Shown here: in pieces, positions 1 through 12,030 of the stretch | Numbering within the stretch: the stretch's first letter is position 1 | Layout of the letters: every line of letters begins with the position of its first letter | From: Botrytis cinerea B05.10 | Taxonomy: Eukaryota > Ascomycota > Leotiomycetes > Helotiales > Sclerotiniaceae | Assembly: GCF_000143535.2 (NCBI RefSeq) | Contig: NC_037314.1 | Coordinates: 2,480,001-2,544,000 of the forward strand | Reading direction: 5' to 3' | Length of the DNA: 64,000 nucleotides | Made by a program: the position numbers and the translations under genes | Notes under the pieces: generated by a model | Database searches by the model: none | What the model was told of the DNA's origin: nothing | The model's input: the letters and a program-made list of their open reading frames with translations, nothing else

Positions 1-2773
1 ACAATATTTGGTCCAGTACCAATTCCCGTAATAGAGCGAACAAGCCAATGAGCCCAACTTTCCTTTCTAAAAATGTTTTCCAGTTCATCAGCTCGTGCCT
101 CCAGATCATCTACCTGTCTTTCGAATTGAGATACTCCATCCTCTACATCCTGTACCTTTGACACAAGAGAATTGAGCTCGTACTCAAGTTTGGCTCCAAG
201 GACTTCAATATCCTTGAGAGTTTCTGTAACATGTGATCGTTCTTCGCCAAGGAAATCCTGTGTATTGTTCCTTAAATCTTGGTATTCTTCGCTCAACTGC
301 ATGTGTAATTCCTGAAACCTTTCTTGGTCCAGAGCAGCTTGATCGTCTAAGTGATTGATCCCGTCGATCTTCCTTTGTACCCATGGGCATAGATTATTTT
401 GAAGGTCCAATATCTTCTCGTATATTCGTTTATAATCCTCGTTGAGTAATTTGTGATTTTGTAGAGCGAGCCAGTCATCTGATTCGTCAAACATGTCAGT
501 AATCCCAACGGGTTCCCAAGTTAGAACGGCGTCTTCGGCATCACTGAAAGACACATGACGCTGTAATTGATCTTCGCAACGATATCTCCTAGAATGGGAT
601 GCATCGGAAACACTGTGCCGACGATGAAGTATTGCCACAAAATTATGATTATCACTACGTTCTGCTTCTAGAACTGGGCCTTCAAGGTCACCTTCGCCAC
701 AAATAGACCCGGAAATAGAAGGTTCCTTTGCAACAAGTTCACGACGAATCTCTTGCGCCTGGGCCTGCCATTGCTCTTCGGCTTCCGCGACTTTCCTTTC
801 TTCCAATTGTGAAGCAGTTGGAATTTGGGTGAGACCTGGTATGCTTGTCTTAGAATTACCAGGAGGTGATTCGCTATCACTTTCGCGTAGCCCAGCCTGC
901 GCCAATCCATTTGTAAAGTCTTTACTTTTTGGGATCCCATTTTCATATTCTCCTGGTTTGATTTTCCAACTAAATGCTTTGTTGATTGTCGGAGTAGATG
1001 GTGTGCCTATTCCATGAGGTGTTGAAGTCAGATGTCCCGGGCTAAAATAACCACCGTTCTCATCGAAGTCACGAATTTCGTCTTTCAATTGTTTACTGGT
1101 ATGACCGCGTAGACCAACAGCATCCTTAATTCGCCCAAAGCCTTGCTTGGCTTCACTCATCTTGCCGGTAGCCTTTTTGAAAACAGCTTTATGGAGTTGG
1201 ATTTCTCGATCGTTCGGTGTTTCCAACATACTCGTGGCCGATCCTGGCGGCTGTGCGGAGTATATATCATCGGAGACTTCTTTCTTGCGAGTGTCTACAT
1301 CATCCTCTGGTGGCACTGAATCTGCTCTACTGTGAGACCACATGTACCCGCCATGGTCATCCTTTGTGAATGACATGTGAGCCGCAGCGGGCTCTGATTT
1401 CCCATGATCATCGGCACCTGTCCGTCTTGATTTTCCATACCACAACCATTTAGATCTTGCTCCATGTATCAAACTTATGAAGCGCTCCAAGTCCCAGGTT
1501 TCAATGTCGGCAATACCAGATTTATCACGACCAACCATTCCCATAACCATTTCACCACTCTTCCCACTAACTTCTGCAAGGGTCGATTTGACTGCTTTTG
1601 GAACTGCCCAACCCTCTCCTGCAGCACCTTTTGCAGTACTTTGATGCAATCGCTGTAAAGTGTGCCTGTCCAATCTCCTAGTACGCTCCATCTTTTGGGA
1701 CTTTTGAAAATAAGCAATACCACGCTTGAGACTAACAACATCAAATGCGTCCTTCGCCACCGGGGCTCCATAGTAATTGAGTCGATTTCTGGCACCCATT
1801 AGTAACCCGAGGAGTGCGGCCACAGTAGTCGGACCCAAGATTCCATCGGAGGGTTCAATATTGTAGTATTCGGATCCAATCTCGGTCCACCAATCATTTA
1901 TCGCTCCCTCCGTGACGTCGCAAAGACAGCCGTCCGCATATTCCTGTTCTAATTTTCCAAATATCATTAGGGCGACTTGACAAAGTTTCACTAATTCTAT
2001 GACAGCACCGTAGAGAGGTATTCGATCGCTCGTTCTGTACAGTTGAAAAAATTTGGCTTGTGTAGCAGCCGCCGGGGCTTGAAGACTCATGCCGGATCGT
2101 CCAGAACATCCTAACCTCTTCAAATTCTCGTTGACAATGAAATCTTCCCTATGCCTCCTTACATCTCCATTCGGCACCGGAATAACGTTTAGGCCAGAAG
2201 GAAAACTGCTCAAATTCGTCACCATCAATGTTCCCAAGGGAGTGTCCTTGGGTCTGGCATGATATTGGGAAATGGCGTTGAAGTAAACTCGAAGTCTCGG
2301 ATTCCATGTCTCCTTATCTGCAGGTATCCCCAGTACGCCTACTTGGATCTTATGTTTGTCGTCTCCCGTATAGGTCGTAATAACGAAAGTAGGATGGACT
2401 CTCGAGCATGCCCATTGCTCAACAAGATAGACTTCGTAGCCTTCAAGCTCTTTGTGACGTTCCAGCACCTCCGTGGCATTGTCCTCTTCGAGATATCTGT
2501 TGGATTTCATGCATTAGTAACTAATCCTCTGACTGATGGTGAGATTTTCTCATGCCTGAAAGCAACTGGATCTGCAAACACATAAGGTTGTTTCGCGGGT
2601 TCTAATTTGTTGCCATTCGATGTGTTCGTTGCGCCATTGGCATTACCATTCTGTTTAGCTTGAGAGGTTGGACCACTTTTGTAAGAATGAGAAGTCGTTC
2701 TTGAAAGGGTCAAAAGATCCTCTCTATTCATGTTTGGATCATATGCATGAGGAAAAGAAAAACGAAAAGACAT
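1..2773 (-). CDS. STB6-like (Sin3-binding protein family) protein, 3' end outside window
   Basis: The gene starts at the ATG at 2773-2771. Exon 1 is 2556-2773, an intron lies at 2497-2555, and exon 2 stays open from 2496 to base 1, giving about 904 residues before the window ends. The join restores a conserved-looking stretch (AFR|YLEEDNATEVLERHKELEGY). It is followed by a region reading YEVYLVEQWACSRVHPTFV and then a globular N-terminal part ending near SEYYNIEPSDGILGPTTVAA. I recognise this as the fungal STB6-like N-terminal domain of Stb2/Stb6 relatives, which in yeast bind the Sin3 corepressor. The middle is Ser/Pro-rich. The last 150 visible residues are a heptad-rich coiled coil (about 1-450) followed by WAHWLVRSITGIGTGPNI, probably a membrane-proximal or conserved C-terminal segment. 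The intron has a GC donor rather than GT. The gene is divergent from RMD5. The family call is fairly firm; the role in transcription is inferred from yeast names only. Confidence 0.8.
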
Positions 2774-3572
2774 GTTATTCCCCTTTATACCTTTGTCGCC
2801 CTTCTGTGCTTTGGGTCCCTCAATTCACTAACTAGTAGGCTCTGCGCTGTGCTGCGGTAACCGTGACTGGGGGTCCTTTGATGTGACGTCGGTGTTGGAA
2901 GGGAAAGGCTTCATTGCATGTATCTTTCTCCCCGGCAGACGGACGGATGGCAGATGACATATGTAAGGAGTTCCTCTCAATATGCCTACCTACGGAGAAT
3001 GTTTCATATGGCCAAGAATAGACGTCCATCTATTTTTTGGCATTTTGGTTTTGGCTCTGAAATCACATAACTCGGCATTTTTGTGCTTTTGCCATTCATT
3101 CCAGGTTCATTCAACGATGTGCGCATGTGATTTGTTACTTGTGACTGGTGATTCAGCGGTACAAGGGAGAAGCCGAAACAAGGTCATTAATGATTAAGGC
3201 CATCCTAGGTGTTCATTATCCCTGATCACCTACTGTAAGTGGGTAAAATCGTCCTGTACAGAGCAGCTGCCCTAACAAATCATCATTCTCCAGGGTTCAC
3301 CTGTAACTAGAAAAGGTATCAAATCCGATGAAGACCCGCCAAAGTGAACTGACAATCATATCGTACATATCGTGCAGAGGACGTCGAAGAACGTTTCCAG
3401 ATCAATAGCATTCGCCATACTACGACACTGACACCACAAAATCTACACGCACCTTTCCAACCATCATATACAATACTCTGCCGACTTCTCATTCAACTTC
3501 CATCCCGTATATCAAGCGGCACCGGCACACATACATACCTACCTTCCAAAATCCAAGGCGGGGTGAATAGCT
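2774..3572. promoter_or_regulatory. Divergent intergenic region between the STB6-like gene and RMD5
   Basis: This 799-bp stretch separates two head-to-head start codons and must hold both promoters. I see no coding sequence that survives scrutiny; the short ORFs here lack family resemblance. The last 150 bases before the RMD5 ATG are C/A/T-rich with few G, as is common in fungal 5' leaders. No specific operator could be assigned. Confidence 0.5.
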
Positions 3573-4995
3573 ATGGATGTTCTTGAGAAGGAGATCATTA
3601 AGCTGCAGAGGGACTCCAGCTTTGATCAGAGCATTGAGGATGTGGATAAGATCATACAGCAATTGGAAAAAGCAAGAGGTGCTATTGAATCAGGTACATA
3701 TATCCTGGATCCCCGAAGAAGCAAGCCGGCAGCGGAACTGGGGGACATGAAGATCTGGAAACATTGAATGTCCCTATTTTCACTCCGACTTGCTCTTTGA
3801 CTATGATGTATGATTACTGAACAGTTTCCTTCACCTAGAACCTCAGTTCGCTTCCATAACTTTAACCAAACTCCAGCACCCGTTGAAGAATGGTTTTGAG
3901 AAAGTGAATGATGATATAAAGAAGATCCATAAAGCACATGGGACCTACAGCAAAGCAGTGAACTCGGTGAGTGATGCATGCTTATGGTCTTACGTATAGA
4001 CCCTGAGCTGACCATTATTTCTCTAGAATCTCCCAAAACAAACATTACTCAACGAAATCGATGCTCTTGCGAATCATACCGAACTTGTCAATCGAGCTAT
4101 TACCATGCATCTTTTACGCGAAGGGCAATTCGGAGTAGCATCAACATTTTACGAAGAGTTGCAAAATATGAAAAAGAATGGCTCGGGTCCAGGAGCAGGT
4201 CCAAACTTGCTTGCGCCAGAGAACGAGACTGTGGACGAAGGACTCCAAGGCGAATTCGAAACCATGTATAATATATTACACCAGCTCAAGGAGCGGAACC
4301 TTCATCCAGCAATAGAGTGGGCACAAAAGAACAGCAGAGAACTCGAAACTCGAGGTAGTAATCTTGAATTCGAACTCAGCAAACTTCAATTTGTTTGGTT
4401 GTTTCTGGGCCCTGAGGCAAACGGCCTCCCGGATGATGAAAACAATGGTCTACCAGGTGCACTTCAATACGCTCGTGATTACTTTCCTCGATTTCAAAGC
4501 CGGTTCCTCAAGGAAATTCAACAACTTATCACAGCCATGGTATTCGAATCCAATCTTCAAAAATCCCCTTATCGGCAAACTTTCGACACCTCCAGCTCCT
4601 GGTCTGACGTCTGCACCTCCTTCACCCGCGAATTCTGTTCGCTTCTAGGCCTCTCTGCCGAATCTCCCCTTTATCTCGCCGCAACAGCCGGGGCCATCGC
4701 TCTCCCTACCCTCATAAAACTCGCTACAATTCAGAAAACAAAACGTACAAATTGGACAACGGATACAGAACTTGCGGTCGAGATACCATTGCCGGGAAGC
4801 ATGATATTCCATCCAATTTTCGTATGCCCAGTGAGTAAGGAGCAAACGAATGAATCGAATCCACCAATGATGTTACCCTGTGGTCATGTAGTTGCGAAGG
4901 AGAGTTTGCAGAAATTGAGTAAGGGTGGGAGGTTCAAGTGTCCCTATTGTCCAGTTGAGAGTCAGCTGAAGGAGGCAAGGCAGATCTACTTGTAG
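3573..4995 (+). CDS. RMD5: Rmd5/Gid2-type RING subunit of the GID (CTLH) E3 ubiquitin ligase
   Basis: Three exons, 3573-3693, 3839-3966 and 4027-4995, join in frame to a protein of 405 residues, the usual size for Rmd5/RMND5. The introns are 145 nt and 60 nt and end in TAG. The start MDVLEKEIIKLQRD is the only in-frame ATG upstream of the conserved N-terminus. A LisH-like helix pair follows at about 105-135 (MHLLREGQFGVASTFYEEL), then CTLH/CRA helical sequence. The C-terminal degenerate RING spans about 350-405, with Cys350, Cys368, His370, Cys388 and Cys391 (motif LPCGH and later CPYC). Known role: with Fyv10/Gid9 it forms the catalytic module of the GID complex, which ubiquitinates gluconeogenic enzymes for degradation after glucose return. 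The incomplete set of zinc ligands is normal for this subunit. Its 3' end faces PP4R2 across about 780 bp. Confidence 0.93.
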
Positions 4996-5771
4996 GGCGA
5001 GGGTATGGAAGTGGGAATGGGGACGGTTTCCTGATGAACAGAAGTAATGTTAATGTTTATGTTTATGACAGGCGTTGGTTTTGGCTTATATATGGATGGC
5101 TGAATGGTTAGGTGGGTTGGCATGTATTAGGATATGGCATTAAAGAACAGGATGGGACGGGATGGGACAGGGCGTTTTATGGGATATGGGACATAGGACA
5201 TAGGACACACGCATACATGTTACGATTGTTGAAGTGTATATTTCAGATTGTGCGAGCAACGAAACAGCGATGAACCACGGAGGGGGATTCTCACGCATTT
5301 AACGTCAACTATCTAGTCTACTTTGGAATAGAAGAATAAACGAACAATGGCAGAATCAACTGAATTTTTAAAAAGAAGTTAGGATAATGAACTATTCAGA
5401 TGTCTTTCTTTAAGCGGTGGAGATGAAGGGTAAGTGAAGGGGAAATAAAGTGAACGGAAGAGTGGTGAAGAGAAGACTGAGAGGAAACTTCTAAGCGAAG
5501 TGGAGTGCGGTCTAACGTTTTGATTCGAGGCCACTAGCGAAAAATGATGGGAAGGGCGATCAGGTTCGTCACTGATATCAATACATCTACATTTCATTCC
5601 GGCACTTTCTAACATGTCATTTCATACTCAACCCATTATATTCATCCTTTTAGTTGTGATAGCTAGCTACCGTATCATCGATTTGGAATTTCACACTCCC
5701 TTGTTCAAACCCGACCACTCTCTTTACTCTCTGGTATCCTTTGGGCTGGTTGTAGCCTCATCAACACATGC
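4996..5771. other. Convergent 3' intergenic region
   Basis: This stretch lies between the stop codons of RMD5 (+) and PP4R2 (-). It holds short G-rich direct repeats around 5145-5210 (GGGAC / GGACATA-type units) and AT-rich sequence suited to 3' UTRs and polyadenylation. The small ORF at 5379-5615 (-) has no recognisable content. Nothing else is supported. Confidence 0.4.
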
Positions 5772-7414
5772 CTAAGTCTCTGCTTTGGCAGGTTCTGCCT
5801 TTGCATTTTCTTCTGCATGCTCCGTCTTCGCTTCTGGCTCTGGGTCGGTTTCCATCTTGGTATCTTCCTCTTCTCTCACTGCATCTTCCTTGGCATCGTC
5901 TGGCTTGATCTCAGAGTCTGGTTGTGGCTCAATATCCATCTCCTCTTTAACCCTCTTTTCCCCAGCTTCACTTCCGATATCGTCTTCTGCTGCTCTTTTC
6001 GATGTAGTCGATTGCTCGTCGTCATCCTTGGTCTCGATTTTCATGTTCGAGTCCCCATCCGCATCTTCACCCGCTTTTCCACTCGATTCCCCATCTTCTC
6101 TTTCTCCTTCCTTTCCTTTCTCCTCTTCCTTCTCCTCTGTGAAATCTGGCCTCCTTCCGACAGCAGCCTCCACATCAATCTCGCCCCCAGTTATTGGCAC
6201 TTTTCCCGGTTCTTGGGGCCCCATATCCTCCATTCCAATTTCCTCTGGACCCCTCGCATGTGGCATCTCGTCATCTTCTCCCATTCCGTTTTCATCCCCT
6301 TTCCCCGTCCGTTCTTCTCTCTCGGGTTCTCTCTGTATTCTCAACTGTGATGCTGGGACCACTCCAGCTTTCTGTTCCTGACGTAATAATTCTCCCTGCG
6401 TGACTCCACCCTCGGCCCTCAAACCTTGTTCTCCAGAGCTAGATGCCGATGAAGAAAGGAGCGACATCATTGCATGAGAACCAACTGATGATATACCGTT
6501 TACGGATACAGAGACTGTCTCAACACCACCCGGTCCATTCGGTCCATCAATTGTTTCGGTACTCTCTGTTCGTACCTCTCCACGAGGTGAACCACCTCCA
6601 GAATTTGTGCCATTAGAACCTGTGTGTGAGAGGCTTGATTCGCGCTTATTTAACCAACTTATGGGGGTTAATAATGCACCTCCTAGTGCTTCATCACTAC
6701 CTAGTCCTCCGTTTACCGGGGCGGTTCCAGTTGTCGGATTACTCCAGGTAATGCTAAGAGGGTCAACCGATGGAGGGGTTCCGTTACTGAGGACAGAGGA
6801 AGAAACTCTTGGGTCTGGAACAGCGGGCGGAAGAGGAAATGAGGTTATGGGCGATGTGACATGGACGACGCGATCGAGGGCGTGGAGGTAAGATGGAAGA
6901 GAGCGGTGGTGTTGAGTGGGATTTAGGAGGAGTTCCGATAGACGTTGAATTGTGTGCGGTGGGTGGGTTGGGAATTGCTTGTTCATTGTATTTTGTATAT
7001 CGAGAAGCTGTTTGTAACAGATTGGTGGAAGAGATTCTAACGACGGTTGGGAGGTAGTAAAGGGGTCTTCAATACCGGTATCGCGTTTGGGGGAGAGTGA
7101 AGGCGAGGAGGGGCGAGGTTGTGTTGGAGGTTTTGGAATTTGAAAATCGGTGATGACAATCTGGAATCATACATTAGCTATCTGCGCATAATGTAGGACT
7201 GTCAAAAGGCGATTCAAATCAAAACATACCTTCTCCAACCTAGTCATCAACCTCTCAAGTAAACTCGGCCATGTCGAGCTATAACCCAAATGTCAGTATG
7301 GAATCCATGATACTCCGCATTCCTGGCGATCGTAAGCATGCGCAAAACATACTAATCAATAGATTGACCATGCGCGAGTGTCCTCAATATCTCATCATCA
7401 TTATCGATATCCAT
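5772..7414 (-). CDS. Protein phosphatase 4 regulatory subunit 2 (PP4R2) family protein
   Basis: Three exons on the minus strand, 7353-7414, 7230-7278 and 5772-7160, separated by introns of 74 and 69 nt, give 499 residues. The N-terminus begins MDIDNDDEILRTLAHG. The spliced sequence reads YSTWPSLLERLMTRLEKIV, then after a Pro-rich linker NKQFPTHPPHTIQRLSELLL and SYLHALDRVVHVTS. This pattern (W-P-x-L, Pro-rich insertion, 'PPHTIQRLSELL..P..H') is the PP4R2 core; family members scaffold the PP4 catalytic subunit, which acts in DNA-damage and cell-cycle control. About the last 300 residues are low-complexity, Glu/Asp/Lys-rich and probably disordered, with short KR clusters (KRAAEDD, EKRVKEEMD) that could serve nuclear import. 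The first ATG at 7414 was chosen because it precedes the conserved start and both splices keep frame. The long plus-strand ORFs over 5785-6403 are composition shadows of the acidic tail. Confidence 0.88.
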
Positions 7415-7597
7415 TTTGTGTGTTTGCGACAAGATTGAATGTTTTGTAGGTTGATTTGATTTGTTAGATACTGAGATTGGTAGGCGCGTTTGATAGTGAT
7501 AAGTGGTCGGTTAGCCTTGAGGTGACGCGATTACGATTGGGAGTGATAAAGTCGAGAATTTTGGTGGGAAGGAGCTTGGGCCGTGGGTAGGATGGAG

Positions 7598-7634
7598 GGG
7601 AGATGGGAGATGGGAGATGGGAGATGGGAGATGG
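7598..7634. repeat. Heptanucleotide tandem repeat (GGGAGAT)5
   Basis: Five head-to-tail copies of GGGAGAT lie about 185 bp upstream of the PP4R2 start codon, in its presumed promoter or 5' leader. Confidence 0.9.
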
Positions 7635-9306
7635 AGTGAAAGCTGGTCAGCTTGAATTTGGATTGGAAGGAATTATTTTACAGATCAACGTCAACAATCA
7701 AAGTGGTTATTTTACAACTGCTCAAGTAGATTTGTATGCTGTTGACTTTTGTTCATATACAATTAGAGGTTATGGAACGAACGATAGACGTTTCTTTCTT
7801 GCTAACTCCTCCAACCCTTCGACACCTTCTCTATGAACAAACAGGTTCGAACGCTCTCAGAGAAGGAGCCATCTAATATCTTTTCCTCCCCCCCCTTTTC
7901 ACGAACCGATGGTGATCTAGCGGGCTTCGCCGACCTGTGTTCATTTTACTTTTGCAATGTGAGACTCCAGTGTTTAAATTGGACTTGAGAGCTCTGTGTG
8001 GTATATTGGGGTTCATTGCGAGACGCTATTCAAGTCAATGCTTCGGTTTGATTTATACTGGAGACTATCGGAGGTTGGATGGGATATTGAAGAGTGCTCT
8101 GAGGGTCGTTGCCCAATACATGAAAAATCAGGAAGTGGTCACTACCTAGTATCCCTTCGATCAGTCAAAATGGTGTCTCATTCAAGTGACCTCGTCTGGC
8201 TCAAATCTGGTGGCCAAACGGTCCTTCAAGTTCTAGATTTGGCGAATATATCACGGTTGAGAATCGAATATATCTAGGCGCTACCAAAATCCTCGATTTT
8301 CTAGTGACAATCAAATATCTCTTTGTGTCTGAATAATTTCGTCCATCCCATCGCGGGGTACAGGAGGCGATCACAGTGTCTGGGATTGTAAAATGATGAA
8401 CCTCCCTATAACCCGAGTAGCCCTGAAACTGAAGACCAGTGGGCTGACCTACTAAGGATTGATAAACATTCAAGCGGCCTCATGAAACTCATTCGGCATA
8501 TCAAAACCCGGCAGCGTTGGAGTAGTTAGTGGGGTTTTTTCAGCTGGCTTCAAAGATCGAAGTATGCCTTGAGCTCGCTCGCTTTAGCATAACTTCCAGA
8601 GCAACGTTGACACTGTGTATGGAGCAAGCCTTGAAAGGCAGGAAGGATTCTTACATGTGGAGAACGAGGGCATAAATAGCATATGCATGCATTAGACAAC
8701 ATCAGAACCTTGGTTATCACCCTCTCTCGAGTCTCTCCATCTTGATCGACCGTTGGTATCAATCAGCCTTAGAACACTGCCTCACTGATTCCACCTGGAA
8801 ATTAACCTTATAAGTTGGTCAAGTTGGAGGTCTAGAATCCACGGTTGCATGGAAATCTCAGTGACCACCTTCCAACCGCGGAATACACTTAACTTTATCC
8901 AGCTCACTTGAATCACATTCGTAATAGAATTTCCGTGAACGGGACCAAAGATACTCAAGTGCTATACCCAATACGTGTATACCCACTTTAAGATATATTG
9001 GTGGGTGGAACGATACGCGTGTGCCTGGGTTTTCGCCTAGGTCTAACAATCCTCCTTTAACGAATATATAAAGCCAACCTCCCTCAATTCTCTTAGGCTT
9101 TGCTTCCGTTTCTCCCCATACTTACCTTGTGGAAATGGCCGTTGATCAAGCATAGCGGCGTTGCGATACGAGTCCTCCATTGCACATCGGGGCGACGAGA
9201 ATCGTTCAGTTACCTGGCGGGTACCTGATCGGCGGAATTTTTGATTGCACACCAACCTTCGTGGATACTTACTTTTCATTGGGATCTTGGCTTTATGCTG
9301 GGACTT

Positions 9307-9333
9307 GAAGAAGAAGAAGAAGAAGAAAAAGAG
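9307..9333. repeat. (GAA)n microsatellite
   Basis: An uninterrupted run of GAA triplets is followed by A-rich sequence. On the minus strand it is a CTT tract just upstream of the candidate ATG at 9279. Confidence 0.85.
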
Positions 9334-9802
9334 TTTTGAAGGGTAGGTGGTGGGTGTTGTGGTCGTGTTTTAAAGAGGCTTTCAGAAGATCTGGTTCAAT
9401 AACGAACAACCTCGACCAATGAATTTGATGATGATGAGTCGTCTGTCTCCGTGTTGTGGGAGTGTGATGTCTTGGAACAAATGTATACCACCGCCAAGAT
9501 GAAAAATGGTTTCACTCGAGAATGAGAATGATTAGATGGGATCCTGTCACCTGAGCTCTTCCACACATCCCAACCAAAGTCAGTCTTGGGAGTATCATCA
9601 CTCCGACATTTATTGATGTATCAGATTAATTGTAAAGTTCGTCTCTTGAATAAAACGAGATCCATATAACAAAGTTCGTCACAAGAAGAATGTAGCGCGA
9701 TGTGCAATTTTCAGGTTCGTATTGGCTTTGCTGTCATGCACATCCAATCCTCCCCAGATGCATTGTGCTGCGAAACACAGATCAGATGCAAACAATGATT
9801 CG

Positions 9803-9836
9803 TAGGGGGTAGAGGGTAGAGGGTAGAGGGTAGAGA
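9803..9836. repeat. (GGGTAGA)4 tandem repeat
   Basis: Four copies of a 7-bp G-rich unit. It is not the fungal telomere unit (TTAGGG), so this is an ordinary microsatellite. Confidence 0.85.
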
Positions 9837-9966
9837 AAACAGAGATGGAAATAGGAAACCAAATAAACGGCACACATTGATACTGTCATGAGCAGGTCAA
9901 TCATTCCACTCTTGAACGCCAGCTAGGTAGTAAGGAGTGATGTGCTATGCTATGCCACCATTTTCT

Positions 9967-10003
9967 TACATACATACATATATATACATACATACATACA
10001 TAT
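9967..10003. repeat. (TACA)n microsatellite
   Basis: TACA tetranucleotide units with a short TATATA interruption in the middle. Confidence 0.9.
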
Positions 10004-10332
10004 TGCATACGTACAGACACACATTCATTCGTTAATTATGCCGCAGTTTCCGAGAGTAGCCCGCCATGTTTTTTTATCTCTCGCATCTGGCTGAGCCTCA
10101 CTCCATCCAGCGACTGCGCCCATTTCTCCAGGATTGAACAATGCACCAGCCATTCGACCGATGCAAGCAATATTGGATGTATGAGTTGATGACTTCATTG
10201 CTGGATGCTTGGGGCTGATGAAGAACAGATGGGTGGGTGTGAATGTGAATGTGAAATCAGTTATATAGATACAGTAGAAGTAAATCAAGCAATTTCCGTG
10301 AGAATGATTTGACTGGTATTAGGTACGAAACA

Positions 10333-10413
10333 CAGTCTGTCAGTCTGTCAGTCTCTCACTCTCTCTCACTCTCTCTCACTCTCACACACACACACTCTCT
10401 CTCTCTCTCCCCC
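10333..10413. repeat. Compound CT/CA microsatellite
   Basis: CAGTCTGT units pass into (CTCT)CACT units, then (CA)n, then (CT)n and a short C run. It is followed to about 10475 by CAGACAA/CAGACAC-type units. Confidence 0.9.
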
Positions 10414-10686
10414 TTACGTACACAGCAGACAACAGACAACAAACAGCAGACACGGCACAGCGGGCACACGGCAGACACCAACAACACGCACAACCCAACA
10501 TTCAATACGAAATCATTTCTATTCAGGGTTCAACGTTGCCCAGCCTTATGAAAAATCCACCGCTTTTCTTGATAAAATTGCCCTGAGTACGGGGGGTGTG
10601 GGTTACCCAAACGCTAGGTTGGAAAGATTATAGCGCCAAGTCCCTGAAGGATCCAGCGTTGTTCGTGGTTAGTAGGCGACCCAAAG

Positions 10687-10717
10687 CCAGGTTCAGGCCA
10701 GGTTCAGGCCAGGTTGA
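10687..10717. repeat. Short tandem repeat, 10-11 bp unit
   Basis: About three copies of CCAGGTTCAGG in a row, the last one diverged. Confidence 0.8.
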
Positions 10718-10783
10718 GCCCATCTTTACACAGGAGATGCCCCAGCTGACACCCGGTCCAGTATGCAATAGATAAATTGGCGA

Positions 10784-12030
10784 TTGAGTGAGCATCGAGA
10801 GAGAAGCACGAGGGCGGACGTGGCTAAGAGAGAAGAGAGAAGAAAGAAAGAAAGAAGAACGAAGAGAGAAGAAAGAAGAATTAAGGGATCAGAAGTCAGA
10901 AGTCAGAAGTCAGAAGTCGGAAATCGGAAATCGGAAATCGGAACCAGAACGCGACCACTTCAACCAGTTACGGAATTCCCATACGGATACGATACGATAC
11001 GATACTTGCGATACTATCCATCCTATCCATCCTATCCATACCATCCTATCCATATCATCCTATCCTATCCATACACCTCTCTACCGGCACATGCTCCTCT
11101 CCTCAACCTTACCTCCTACCTTCATCTCGACGCACCAACAATACTCGGGGGGAAAGATTCCTCCCTTCTCTTCTATTTTCCTTATCCTGTCCTATCCTGT
11201 CCTATCACATCGCCATCACATCACATCACATCTATCGATCGACCGACATCTCTCCCTCTCCTCTCCCTCTCACCCTCTCCCCCTCTCCCTCTCCCTCTAA
11301 GTCCTTCCTCATCCCTCCCATCCACATCCACACCCACGCCCACATCCACCTCTCCACCCTCCAACAAATCCATCCGACCTTCCGCAAACCCTAAATCCGT
11401 ATTCAAGAAAAGAGGAAAAAGGGAATCCAATCCTTCGTTGTTCGACCTCCTATCGAGCCGTCTGCCAATAGACTCCTGCAACTCACGCTCGTTCGCCCTT
11501 CCCTCTATTTATCGGCTCCCTGGCACGACCGTCACTTTTTTATCGTCCGCGATCGTTTCTAGAATCCCTACGGAACTTCCACACCCACCTCGAAAAGATC
11601 TCAACGCCACACTCTTAACGTTTCACCATTGGCTCACACCTTATTCATACACATAACGAACCAAAACACAACAGACGGCCATTGATTCATTTTTTTTTAC
11701 TCATCCGTCCATTTATCTGATAGACTAGCATATCCCCAGCCTCCATCAATACCCAATACTCTCTTCTGCTGAGACCCCCGCTCGCAGTGCATGAATTGAT
11801 TCAACCTTTGGTCCTCGTTCTTTTTTCATTCCGCGACAGATTAAAGTCACTCGCTCCTTGGCTCCTGCTAAGGAGCCTCGAACACCGCCGAAGTGGCTTT
11901 CAGCAAAGACTCTCGAAAGTCCCTGCTTTCTCTTGGTCAGGGACCATATGAACAGGACGCTGGAGGTTATTTTCATCGTGAAGGACTCGCTTCAGGACCC
12001 GACGCGACATCGTCGACGAGAAAAGAGAAG
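10784..12030 (+). promoter_or_regulatory. CT-rich promoter and long 5' leader of the UPF0658 gene
   Basis: The 1.2 kb before the ATG at 12031 passes through purine-rich tandem units at 10891-10942 (AGAAGTC x4 then GGAAATC x3), GATAC and CTATCCATC units at 10987-11073, and a strongly pyrimidine-rich stretch to about 11400. Such CT tracts are common just upstream of transcription starts in filamentous fungi. Long ORFs cross it in two frames but are low-complexity (Ser/Pro/Tyr). The coding frame is open from a TAA at 11869 to the ATG but has no in-frame ATG, so an upstream coding exon cannot be wholly excluded. Confidence 0.5.
10891..11073. repeat. Cluster of short tandem repeats in the leader
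   Basis: AGAAGTC x4 and GGAAATC x3 at 10891-10942, then GATAC x4 at about 10987-11005, then CTATCCATC/CTATCCATAC units to about 11073. Confidence 0.85.

Larger units (their letters stand above)
7415..10783. other. Gene-poor spacer upstream of the UPF0658 gene, microsatellite-rich
   Basis: No convincing gene was found over about 3.4 kb. The best candidate is on the minus strand at about 9043-9290: a CT-rich leader, an ATG at about 9279-9277 in a good CCA-ATG context, then at once a GTAAGT, and a second GTAAGT near 9125. This might be the start of a small spliced gene or a non-coding transcript. Its 78-residue unspliced reading has no family I recognise. The rest carries simple repeats at 7598-7634, 9307-9333, 9803-9836, 9967-10003, 10333-10413 and 10687-10717. 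Confidence 0.4.

Noticed and set aside
5785..6403. Plus-strand ORFs of up to 198 codons opposite the PP4R2 tail
   Set aside because: Ser/Phe/Leu low-complexity readings caused by the GAG/GAA-rich coding strand of the acidic tail; no start context or family.
10784..11656. 290-codon plus-strand ORF
   Set aside because: It translates tandem microsatellites (Arg/Lys/Glu then Ser/Pro/Tyr repeats); two frames are equally open, as expected for short repeats without stops.
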